Below are positions 1 through 5,992 of a DNA stretch of 8,004 nt, in pieces. The stretch covers positions 1 through 8,004 of the forward strand of contig DAOVBJ010000036.1 of NCBI GenBank assembly GCA_030670615.1, written 5' to 3'. The stretch's first letter is position 1, and every line of letters starts with the position of its first letter. Source of the stretch: Candidatus Bathyarchaeota archaeon. GTDB taxonomy: Archaea > Thermoproteota > Bathyarchaeia > RBG-16-48-13 > GCA-020355125. Under the pieces are notes generated by a model. That model did no database searches. It worked only from the letters and a program-made list of their open reading frames with translations, and was not told where the DNA came from. The translations under genes and the position numbers were made by a program.

Positions 1-1
1 T

Positions 2-415
2 ACGTATATTGGTGATAACGCAGTCATCGGGGACAATACGAAGATCGGTTCCCTTGTTCACATTGACTACAACGTACAGATCGGTTGTGACTGTAAAATC
101 GAGGGTATGACGTACATCCCTCCACAAACGAGTATAGGCGACCGCGTCTTTGTGGGACCCGGAGTCGTCTTTACTAATGATCCGTATCCCATGTCATCCA
201 AGATGGTGGGTGTGCAGGTGGAGTCGGATGTGATAATTTGCGCCGGAGCCGTGTTAAAGGCAGGAGTCCACGTTGGAGCCCATTCTGTGGTCGGCATGGG
301 CTCTGTCGTTACAAAGGATGTTATTCCTGAGACCGTGGTTTTCGGAAATCCAGCAAGAGTGAGGTACACCCTTACCGAATACTTGAAGAAGAAAAAACAG
401 TGGAACGAAGAGTAA
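2..415 (+). CDS. Hexapeptide-repeat acyltransferase, nucleotide-sugar N-acetyltransferase type (5' end missing)
   Basis: This is the C-terminal 137 residues of a left-handed beta-helix acyltransferase; the reading frame is open to the left edge, so the true start lies outside the window. Isoleucine/valine-glycine hexapeptide repeats run through the visible part (YIGDNAVIGDNTKIG, then IGDRVFVGPGVVFTNDPYP, CAGAVLKAGVHVGAHSVVGMGSVVTKDV). It ends in the usual closing motif GNPARV, followed by a lysine-rich tail. The GPGVVFTND segment and the tail resemble the WlbB/WbpD group, which acetylates the 3-amino group of UDP-2,3-diamino uronic acids using acetyl-CoA. That suggests cytoplasmic synthesis of surface-polysaccharide or N-glycan sugars. 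Exact substrate is inference; other sugar O- or N-acetyltransferases share this fold. The gene is convergent with the thioredoxin gene and unrelated to the metabolic genes to its right. The stop is TAA at 413-415. Confidence 0.88.
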   Translation, partial: TYIGDNAVIGDNTKIGSLVHIDYNVQIGCDCKIEGMTYIPPQTSIGDRVFVGPGVVFTNDPYPMSSKMVGVQVESDVIICAGAVLKAGVHVGAHSVVGMGSVVTKDVIPETVVFGNPARVRYTLTEYLKKKKQWNEE

Positions 416-734
416 TATTCTCCTAAACCCCTTTTATAACATAACATTAAAAGAGAACTTTCCACTAAAGGCATCTAGACAAAACATCATTTCCTTTCTG
501 AAAGTATAGACAGCTCACGAATCCTTCTGTATAATTACAAATAAAAGTAAACATCAGGGCACAATAAGGAAATCTATAAACGACGTTTCATCAACCCAGT
601 ATTATTCCAAGAAGGAAGCTAATCAACAGAAATTAAAGTTGTGTGTTTAAATGCTTTATGGGAGATCGTCTCCCCCCATTACTCACGCATATGTGTGCTT
701 TTAACTAATCTTTTGTGAGACACATCAAGAAGCG
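416..734. other. Non-coding spacer between convergent gene ends
   Basis: This stretch of about 320 AT-rich bases lies between the 3' end of the acyltransferase (+) and the 3' end of the thioredoxin gene (-). I see no convincing coding frame. It holds a perfect small inverted repeat at 660-674 (GGGAGA, 3-base loop, TCTCCC). A weaker 6-base pair of arms, ATGTGT at 691-696 and ACACAT at 720-725, lies about 10 bases after the thioredoxin stop. Neither has a proper T-tract on the expected side, so I do not call either a terminator. A short T-run (CCTTTTAT, about 429-436) follows the acyltransferase stop and could end its transcript. Confidence 0.5.
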
Positions 735-1169
735 TTATATGTAGGGCGTGATCTTTTGTTCCAGTGTTGGTCGCGGTATAGCGCCAATAATTCTGTCCAC
801 GAGTTTTCCGTCTTTAAATATCAGAAGCGTTGGGATGCTCATTATTTGGTATTGCATCGCGATCTTGTGATTTTCATCAACGTTCAGTTTCCCAAATAGG
901 ATTTTTCCCGCGTAGTCCCTAGCTAAGTCTTCTATGATGGGAGCAATGATACGGCAGGGACCGCACCAAGGAGCCCAACAATCAACCACCACAAGTGGAT
1001 GGCCCTGAATTACGGTTGTGAATGTAGCATCACTCACTTCAACGGGTTTATTCAAAGTTGACGCCCTCTTTTCTCGAGATGCTTCAGACCCTTCCTTTAA
1101 GGCTATACTTTTAAACATTTCTCTTAACTTCTTTTTCTTGATTCTCTCCAAAGCCTCATCTTCGTCCAT
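735..1169 (-). CDS. Thioredoxin with charged N-terminal extension
   Basis: A 144-residue thioredoxin that would reduce protein disulfides in the cytoplasm. The core has the active site WCGPC (W68, C69, C72), the conserved cis-proline loop SIPT (P113), and the family segments KLNVDEN (94-100) and LLIFKDGK (115-122). An additional cysteine (C64) lies five residues before the active site. The core begins only at about residue 42. Before it lies a charged, probably helical extension (EDEALERIKKKKLREMFK and on), which makes the protein longer than a standard thioredoxin of about 105-110 residues. I chose the ATG at 1169 because AGGAGG sits six bases upstream; an in-frame ATG at 1208 would add 13 residues but falls inside the TATA-like element. 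No thioredoxin reductase is visible nearby, so its electron donor is unknown. It lies about 330 bases downstream of the dehydrogenase pair and probably has its own promoter. Confidence 0.93.
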   Translation of the reverse strand: MDEDEALERIKKKKLREMFKSIALKEGSEASREKRASTLNKPVEVSDATFTTVIQGHPLVVVDCWAPWCGPCRIIAPIIEDLARDYAGKILFGKLNVDENHKIAMQYQIMSIPTLLIFKDGKLVDRIIGAIPRPTLEQKITPYI

Positions 1170-1175
1170 GATTAT

Positions 1176-1181
1176 CCTCCT
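1176..1181 (-). promoter_or_regulatory. Shine-Dalgarno site deciding the thioredoxin start
   Basis: On the minus strand this reads AGGAGG and ends six bases before the ATG at 1167-1169. It is the best-placed ribosome binding site in the window and supports the 144-residue start over the ATG at 1208. Confidence 0.8.
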
Positions 1182-1207
1182 GAGGGTAACCCCAACATAA
1201 GTACTCA

Positions 1208-1222
1208 CATATAATATTTATT
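1208..1222 (-). promoter_or_regulatory. Candidate TATA box of the thioredoxin gene
   Basis: The minus strand reads AATAAATATTATATG here. Its centre (about 1214) is about 45 bases upstream of the ATG at 1169. With the usual archaeal spacing, transcription would start near 1188, leaving a leader of about 20 bases that still includes the AGGAGG site. That consistency is the main support; the AT-rich background makes a chance match possible. Confidence 0.45.
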
Positions 1223-1306
1223 CCCTTACACTCCCCAATTTGTGAAACAAGCGATATCTATTCGCCCCTAACTTGTCATGGATTCAATTTATGGGATTGA
1301 TGAACT

Positions 1307-1326
1307 CTTTCTAATTCATTAGAAAG
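1307..1326. repeat. 20-bp palindrome with 9-bp half-sites, possible operator
   Basis: CTTTCTAAT, two central bases (TC), then ATTAGAAAG form a perfect inverted repeat with 9-base arms. The two-base centre makes it look more like a binding site for a dimeric regulator than a stable hairpin. It lies between the end of the second dehydrogenase gene and the thioredoxin gene, about 85 bases upstream of the latter's TATA-like element. A role in thioredoxin regulation is inference from position. Confidence 0.4.
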
Positions 1327-1422
1327 GTTAAGATCGACCTAAGGTTGTGTTCCCGAATAGAAGGAAATCTTGGCTCAATCAAACCTCAAACAAAACTCTA
1401 AGAGTCCTGAAACATCATCCGT

Positions 1423-1449
1423 AATGCCTCCACTAAGAAAAAAGGCATT
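1423..1449 (-). terminator. Candidate terminator after the dehydrogenase pair
   Basis: Seven-base arms (AATGCCT at 1423-1429 and AGGCATT at 1443-1449) enclose a loop that on the minus strand carries TTTTTTCTT. It lies about 50 bases beyond the stop of the second dehydrogenase gene. Archaeal termination depends mainly on T-rich stretches, so the T-tract may matter more than the stem. The T-tract is in the loop rather than after the stem, so it is not a classical bacterial terminator. Confidence 0.3.
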
Positions 1450-1497
1450 CACTTTCTCTGAGTCCTAGGGAGCTATTCAACGTTCAAAGATTTGTCA

Positions 1498-2550
1498 CTA
1501 GTTTAAAGACTGAGGAATTATAGCGATCTTCAACTCCTCTTTCGACGTTGTAAGTATGTTAAAGGCATCGCTTATACGTCTTAAAGGCAGCTCCTTTGTT
1601 AGGAGTGGTTTTACTTGGACTGCTCCTGAAGCAATAAGATTCAATGCCTTTCTAAAGTCAGTGGGATTTGCGTGAAATGAACCGAGAAGGTTAATTTCAT
1701 CGTAGTGAAGAAGCTCGGTGCTAACTCGTATCTCTGTCCCTGGTGGGCACCCACCAAACTCTAGAACGGTGCCTCCCTTTCCCACCAGCCTTAGGGCCTC
1801 TTCCCAGGTCGTTGGAATCCCTACTGCCTCAACGACCACGTCCGCTCCATGGCCGTCCGTCAAGTTCATGACTTCCTTGACAGTCTCTTCAATGGAAGCG
1901 TTAACTGTTTTGGCTGCACCCAGCTCGCGGGCGATCTTAAGCCTCTCTTCAATAAGACCACAGACAATAACTTTTTCGCATCCCTTCAGCCTCGCTAGTT
2001 GAAGGTGTAACAGACCGATTGGTCCATCTCCAATTATTACAACCGTGTCACCAACATCGATATTGCATCGTTCTATGCCATGGAAGCAGCACGCTAACGG
2101 TTCGGTTAAAGCCGCTTCTGCATAGGATAACTTAGTTGGAACCTCTTGGATATTGACCTTCACAATGGGGGCGGGCACTTTTATGTACTCTGCGTAGGCT
2201 CCCCAGAGCCAAGTCATGTCTTCGCATAAGTTATTCGCCTCTCTACCACACATCCTACACCGGAGACATGGCCCACTGTTCCCCGCTCGAATACGCATTC
2301 CCTCCTGAATCCATGGAACGCCTTTGCCGACCTCAACGACTGTTCCGGCCCATTCGTGGCCGAACACTGTTGGAGGCTTGATCACTCGGTCTACATACCC
2401 TCTTTGATAGATTTTAATGTCAGTCCCACACGTCGTCGCTGCTCCAACCTTCACTAGAACTTCTCCATACTTCACTTTTGGAATTTCAATGTCTTCCACC
2501 CTGAGGTCTCGCACACCATAGAGGACAGCGGCTTTCATCTTCTCTCCCAT
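1498..2550 (-). CDS. Zinc-dependent medium-chain alcohol/polyol dehydrogenase (second of the pair)
   Basis: A 350-residue cytoplasmic dehydrogenase of the threonine/sorbitol dehydrogenase branch (COG1063-like), which would oxidise a secondary alcohol or polyol to a ketone. Catalytic zinc residues fit C41, H65-E66 and E150 (in TEPLACC). Structural zinc cysteines are C95, C98, C101 and C109. The Rossmann motif is GDGPIG (174-179), with Asp where Gly or Ala is usual. The end of the second beta strand reads VIVCGLIEER, with Gly198 where NAD-dependent relatives carry Asp or Glu, which hints at NADP preference (inference). The gene follows its paralogue after 26 bases, so the two are probably co-transcribed. 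The ATG at 2550 has GGAG nine bases upstream. ATG 2538 (MKAAVLYG), with GGGAG five bases upstream, matches the usual family start and is nearly as likely. Substrate cannot be read from sequence; 2,3-butanediol, a sugar alcohol or threonine are candidates. Confidence 0.92.
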   Translation of the reverse strand: MGEKMKAAVLYGVRDLRVEDIEIPKVKYGEVLVKVGAATTCGTDIKIYQRGYVDRVIKPPTVFGHEWAGTVVEVGKGVPWIQEGMRIRAGNSGPCLRCRMCGREANNLCEDMTWLWGAYAEYIKVPAPIVKVNIQEVPTKLSYAEAALTEPLACCFHGIERCNIDVGDTVVIIGDGPIGLLHLQLARLKGCEKVIVCGLIEERLKIARELGAAKTVNASIEETVKEVMNLTDGHGADVVVEAVGIPTTWEEALRLVGKGGTVLEFGGCPPGTEIRVSTELLHYDEINLLGSFHANPTDFRKALNLIASGAVQVKPLLTKELPLRRISDAFNILTTSKEELKIAIIPQSLN

Positions 2551-2576
2551 TAAGTTTAACTCCTTTGACGATGATG

Positions 2577-3605
2577 TCAGTTCTCACCGTTAATGATGAT
2601 CTTTAAGCTTTCTTTTTCTTCAATCGCTACCTTAAAGGCTTTCCCCGTCTCGTGGAGGGAGAAACGATGAGTGACCAGTTCCCTCGCTTTAATCCGCTTA
2701 GCGTCTATCAGCTTTAAGGCGGTTCTGGTCTCCAGGTGGGATGTTGAATAAGATGAGACCACTGTTATCTCAGAGAAGAAAATCCTGTTCGGGCTCAACG
2801 GGAAATACTCGGTTGGAGAAGTGGGCGCGAATATGCAGAGCGTTCCACCCCGTGAGCACGCTTCAAGTCCTGAGGAAATCGCTCGGAGTGATGGAGCAGT
2901 GACAATGACGACATCGCCTCCCCGTCTACCCGTCTCCTCCATCACCACCTCACAGAAATCCTCCTTCGCCGGGTTGATGACGACGTCTGCGCCAAGTCTT
3001 TCAGCTGCCTTGAGCCGATACTCGATTGGCTCGCTCACGATAATCCGTCCAACGCCAAGGGTCTGTAACAGCATGGTATGAATTATGCCAGAAGGCCCAG
3101 CTCCTACGACGACGGCAGTGTCTCCCTGTCGGATATTACACTTCTTAAGCGCCTTGATGCAGCAGGCGGTTGGCTCTATCAGGGTAGCTTCCTCAAAGGA
3201 GAGACTTTCCGGTAGCTTCAAAGTATCTATCTGCAGATTCGGAGCGGGAACTCTGAAGTATTCGGCGAAGCCCCCGGGATCGATGTGAGTCCTCCGGTAT
3301 TGGTCACACATCGTATATGCTCCTCTAACGCAGTAATGACAGGTCAGGCAGGGAACGTGGTGGTGAACAAAGACACGGTCGCCTTCCTTAAAGTTCTTTA
3401 CATCAGCTCCGGCTTCTACGATCACTCCGGCGGGCTCATGACCCAGAATAAGTGGAGCTCGATCCGTTAGATACCAATCCATTAAGTCGGAACCGCATAC
3501 TCCGCACGTGTTCATCTTGACTAATACTTCCTCGGACCCAACAGGGGGGACAGGCGCGTCTTCGTATCGTATCTCCTTCTGACTGTAGTACTTCGCCACT
3601 TTCAT
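2577..3605 (-). CDS. Zinc-dependent medium-chain alcohol/polyol dehydrogenase (first of the pair)
   Basis: A dehydrogenase of about 342 residues (345 if the GTG at 3614 is used; residue numbers here count from that GTG). Catalytic zinc ligands fit C40 (in CGVCGSD), H59-E60 (GHEPAG) and E147 (IEPTACC). The structural zinc loop has C89, C92, C95 and C103. The Rossmann motif is GAGPSG (171-176), and the second strand ends in IIVSEP, with Glu195 in the place that binds the NAD ribose, so NAD is the likely cofactor. It is paralogous to the next gene: both share an EPxACC segment, CNI-xx-GDT and matching lengths. It would oxidise an alcohol, polyol or sugar derivative in the cytoplasm; the substrate is unknown. 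I prefer the ATG at 3605 because MKVAKYY matches how the family begins. No good Shine-Dalgarno precedes either start, while a TATA-like element about 30 bases upstream suggests a near-leaderless message. Confidence 0.92.
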   Translation of the reverse strand: MKVAKYYSQKEIRYEDAPVPPVGSEEVLVKMNTCGVCGSDLMDWYLTDRAPLILGHEPAGVIVEAGADVKNFKEGDRVFVHHHVPCLTCHYCVRGAYTMCDQYRRTHIDPGGFAEYFRVPAPNLQIDTLKLPESLSFEEATLIEPTACCIKALKKCNIRQGDTAVVVGAGPSGIIHTMLLQTLGVGRIIVSEPIEYRLKAAERLGADVVINPAKEDFCEVVMEETGRRGGDVVIVTAPSLRAISSGLEACSRGGTLCIFAPTSPTEYFPLSPNRIFFSEITVVSSYSTSHLETRTALKLIDAKRIKARELVTHRFSLHETGKAFKVAIEEKESLKIIINGEN

Positions 3606-3630
3606 CTCAAACACGTTAGTAAGGATACAT

Positions 3631-3641
3631 CTTTTAGTAAA
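3631..3641 (-). promoter_or_regulatory. Candidate TATA box of the dehydrogenase operon
   Basis: The minus strand reads TTTACTAAAAG, centred about 31 bases upstream of the ATG at 3605. That would place the transcription start within a few bases of the start codon, which agrees with the lack of a Shine-Dalgarno site. A short inverted repeat (TGAAG, 5 bases, CTTCA; 3642-3656) directly abuts it where a BRE or operator would lie. The match is imperfect. Confidence 0.33.
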
Positions 3642-3785
3642 TGAAGATTTCCTTCAGGGTTAGCTAGCTCCGGGGCGTTCTTGTGCACGAGGGAGACGAA
3701 GTAATTCTGTTACCTAACCCATTAAAGCAAACAAGGAGAAGCCATCTCTAAAACTAAAGCCTTCCCGATAATTGGTCTACTCAAT

Positions 3786-3824
3786 GAAAATGCTCCTAGG
3801 TGAGGGGAAGAACACTCGCATTTC
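3786..3824 (-). terminator. Candidate terminator after E2
   Basis: GAAATGC and GCATTTTC (minus strand) form an imperfect stem of about 7 pairs with one bulge around a loop of about 24 bases. The 3' arm contains a TTTT run. It lies about 40-80 bases beyond the E2 stop and before the TATA-like element of the dehydrogenase pair, where the E1-E2 transcript would be expected to end. Support is weak because the stem is AT-rich and the T-run is short. Confidence 0.22.
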
Positions 3825-3864
3825 TTAGACGGTTTTTTACTCGAGCCGACGCTCCATCTCGTCT

Positions 3865-4956
3865 TCAACCCCCACGTAGAGCGTTTTCAAGGAGTTCCTT
3901 CACCCGTGACAGGAACGAAGCTGCCGGTGCACCGTCCACGATTCTGTGGTCGAAGGAGAGGCTCAGCTGGGCCATCGGCTCTATCGTTATCTTCCCTTCG
4001 ACGACAACGGGCTTCTCAACGATTCTCCCGACGCCCAATATGGCGGCTTCGGGAGGATTGATGATCGGAGTAAACGTGTCGACACCGAACATGCCCAAGT
4101 TAGTTATCGTGAAGGTTCCGCCACTCATATCTTCTTTTACGAGTTTACCTTGTCTCGCTCTTTGAACGAGGTTCCTCAGGGTCGATGAAACGTCTTGAAG
4201 CGACTTCTCATCAGCGTTGTGCATCACAGGTACGACTAAGCCTTTTTCAGTGGCCACAGCGACGCCCATGTTGACTTCCTCGAAGACCTTAATCTGATTT
4301 CCATTAAAGGTCGAGTTCATCAGAGGATGCTCCGTTAATGCTGTGGCCACCAACTTAGCGAGGAGAGCGGTGTAGGAGACGCTGGATGTCTTACTTCGTT
4401 TGATGGCGTTCGACATGTTGACTTCCATGGTCATCGTGCAGTGGGGAGTCCCACGGTAACTTGCCGATACACGTTCAGCCGCTACCTTCTGAATGCTAGT
4501 GAGAGGCATAATCTCCTTAACTTTGGGAACAGCCTTCGCTTGTGAAAGATATCTTTGCACGTCCTCTGCAGTGATCCGTCCACTCACTGTCGCTGTTAAG
4601 GCAGTTAAGTCGATATCGTGTTCCCTCGCTAACCTCTTGGCTGCTGGCGAAGCTAAAACGCGCTCTCTGGGAGGCGCCGAAGCCTCTGGGGTGACGGCTC
4701 CCTCGGGGAGAACTTCGTCTTCCACTGTGACGAGTCCTAGCACCCCTGCAACGGGCACTTCCTCTCCCTCGGACGCCACAATCTTTTGGAGGACCCCGTC
4801 GGCTGGTGATTCAACGTCGTATACGACCTTCTCCGTATCCACCTCTACGAGGGGTTCCCCTTTTACTACAGCATCACCCTCCTTCTTGTACCAAGTGGAG
4901 ACTAGACCTGTCGCCATAGTTAAGCTGAGTCGGGGCATCAGAATCTTAGTTACCAT
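3865..4956 (-). CDS. Dihydrolipoamide acyltransferase (E2) of a 2-oxoacid/acetoin dehydrogenase complex
   Basis: A 363-residue E2, the core of the complex, which moves the acyl group from E1 to CoA. Domains in order: a single lipoyl domain (about 1-78) with the lipoylation lysine K43 in EVDTEKVVYD; a peripheral-subunit-binding domain (about 101-137, LASPAAKRLAREHDIDL onward to GRITAEDVQRYL); and the catalytic acyltransferase domain (about 150-363) ending in the active-site motif DHRIVDG (H337, D341). All key residues are present. The linkers are short: about 20 residues between the first two domains and about 12 before the catalytic domain, without long Ala-Pro stretches. The protein is at the short end for the family. 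GGGAGG lies ten bases before the ATG. It follows E1beta by 51 bases, so the three genes form one operon. Substrate (pyruvate, branched-chain 2-oxoacid or acetoin) is not decided by the sequence. No E3 or lipoate ligase gene is in the window. Confidence 0.95.
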   Translation of the reverse strand: MVTKILMPRLSLTMATGLVSTWYKKEGDAVVKGEPLVEVDTEKVVYDVESPADGVLQKIVASEGEEVPVAGVLGLVTVEDEVLPEGAVTPEASAPPRERVLASPAAKRLAREHDIDLTALTATVSGRITAEDVQRYLSQAKAVPKVKEIMPLTSIQKVAAERVSASYRGTPHCTMTMEVNMSNAIKRSKTSSVSYTALLAKLVATALTEHPLMNSTFNGNQIKVFEEVNMGVAVATEKGLVVPVMHNADEKSLQDVSSTLRNLVQRARQGKLVKEDMSGGTFTITNLGMFGVDTFTPIINPPEAAILGVGRIVEKPVVVEGKITIEPMAQLSLSFDHRIVDGAPAASFLSRVKELLENALRGG

Positions 4957-5007
4957 ATAACAAAACCTCCCTCAATCGTCCACCAACACGTAGGAACGCA
5001 TCGACTA

Positions 5008-5982
5008 TCATAAAACGTCTTTAACTGCTTTGATTATCTTTTTCTCATCAGGAATGACGAAGTTTTCTAGGACAGGACTGAACGGGATTGGCGTATCTGG
5101 CTCAGCAACTCGTTTAATCGGAGCGTCTAGATAGTCGATGGCCTCTTCAGCGAGGATCGCTGCTACCTCAGCTCCCACGCCAGCCGTTCGACAGCCCTCG
5201 GTCACTATAACGACTCTTCCTGTCTTCTTCACAGAATTCACAATGGTCTCGGTGTCGAGAGGGGTTAAGGTTCTGGGATCGATGACCTCTACGCTCACCC
5301 CGTCCTTCGCTAAGGCCTCGGCGGCAGCGAGGGCTTTATGTACCATGAAGAGGGTGGCCACGATGGTGACGTCCTTTCCACTCCTCTTGACATCGGCCTC
5401 TCCAAAAGGGACCAGATACTCGTCCTCAGGAACAGAACCCTTCATACCGTAGAGAAGCTTGTGCTCAAAGAACATGACGGGGTTATCGTTTCTTATCGCT
5501 GTCTTCAACAAGCCCTTCGCGTCGTAGGGCGTGGAAGGTACGGCGACCAGAAGCCCAGGAACATGCATGAACCACGCCTCCAAACTCTGGGAATGATGGG
5601 CCGCAACGGAAGCCCCAGCGCCGAAGGGCATCCGAACAACCATCGGCACTGCAGTCTGCCCTCCAAACATGTATCGTATCTTTGCCGCTTGATTGGCTAT
5701 CTGATCCATAGCCAGCGTTGAGAGGTCTCCAAACATGATTTCAGCGATGGGCCGCATACCAGTGATCGCTGCACCAATTGCTGCGCCTACGATTGCTGAC
5801 TCAGAGATAGGTGTGTCCCTGACCCGCTCCTCGCCAAACTCTTCAGCCAAGCCCCGTGAGACCTTGAAGGCTCCATGCCAATGCTTCCCAACATCCTCTC
5901 CTAGCAGGAATACGCGGTCATCGCGTAACATCTCCTCTCGTAACGCTTCTCGGAGGGCGTCACAATAGGTTATCTCCCTCAT
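5008..5982 (-). CDS. E1 component beta subunit of a thiamine-dependent 2-oxoacid/acetoin dehydrogenase
   Basis: A 324-residue E1beta (332 if the ATG at 6006 is used) that pairs with E1alpha to form the thiamine-diphosphate active site and reductively acylate the E2 lipoyl group. Family motifs are in order: REITYCDALREAL at the start, VFLLGEDVG, DTPISESAIVGAAIGAA (with the conserved Glu, E61), RMPFGAGASVAAHHSQSLEAWF (H129/H130), and the C-terminal transketolase-like domain with VIDPRTLTPLD and VTEGC. The usual family start is M-x-EITY, matching the ATG at 5982, which has GAGG eight bases upstream. The ATG at 6006 has GAGGAGG nine bases upstream and would overlap E1alpha by 14 bases. Those G-rich bases are also the codons for two Glu residues of E1alpha, so I prefer 5982 but cannot exclude 6006. 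Co-transcribed with E1alpha and E2. Confidence 0.94.
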   Translation of the reverse strand: MREITYCDALREALREEMLRDDRVFLLGEDVGKHWHGAFKVSRGLAEEFGEERVRDTPISESAIVGAAIGAAITGMRPIAEIMFGDLSTLAMDQIANQAAKIRYMFGGQTAVPMVVRMPFGAGASVAAHHSQSLEAWFMHVPGLLVAVPSTPYDAKGLLKTAIRNDNPVMFFEHKLLYGMKGSVPEDEYLVPFGEADVKRSGKDVTIVATLFMVHKALAAAEALAKDGVSVEVIDPRTLTPLDTETIVNSVKKTGRVVIVTEGCRTAGVGAEVAAILAEEAIDYLDAPIKRVAEPDTPIPFSPVLENFVIPDEKKIIKAVKDVL

Positions 5983-5992
5983 CGCATCGGCC

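Noticed and set aside
67..474. Minus-strand frame of 135 codons opposite the acyltransferase
   Set aside because: It is antisense to a clear hexapeptide-repeat protein and its translation shows no domain logic.
660..674. Small perfect hairpin GGGAGA-TCG-TCTCCC as a terminator of thioredoxin
   Set aside because: It lies about 60 bases past the stop and has no T-tract after it on the minus strand. It may form a hairpin, but a terminator call is not supported.
1170..1208. Thirteen-residue N-terminal extension of thioredoxin from the ATG at 1208
   Set aside because: It would place the start codon in the TATA-like element and ignore the AGGAGG site six bases before the ATG at 1169.
3800..4165. 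Plus-strand frame of 121 codons starting in the spacer after E2
   Set aside because: Most of it is antisense to the E2 catalytic domain; the part in the spacer has no ribosome site or domain.
4493..4960. Plus-strand frame of 155 codons opposite E2
   Set aside because: Ser/Thr/Pro-rich translation typical of the antisense of a coding region; E2 on the other strand is unambiguous.
5338..5721. Plus-strand frame of 127 codons opposite E1beta
   Set aside because: Antisense to conserved E1beta motifs, with no recognisable domain.
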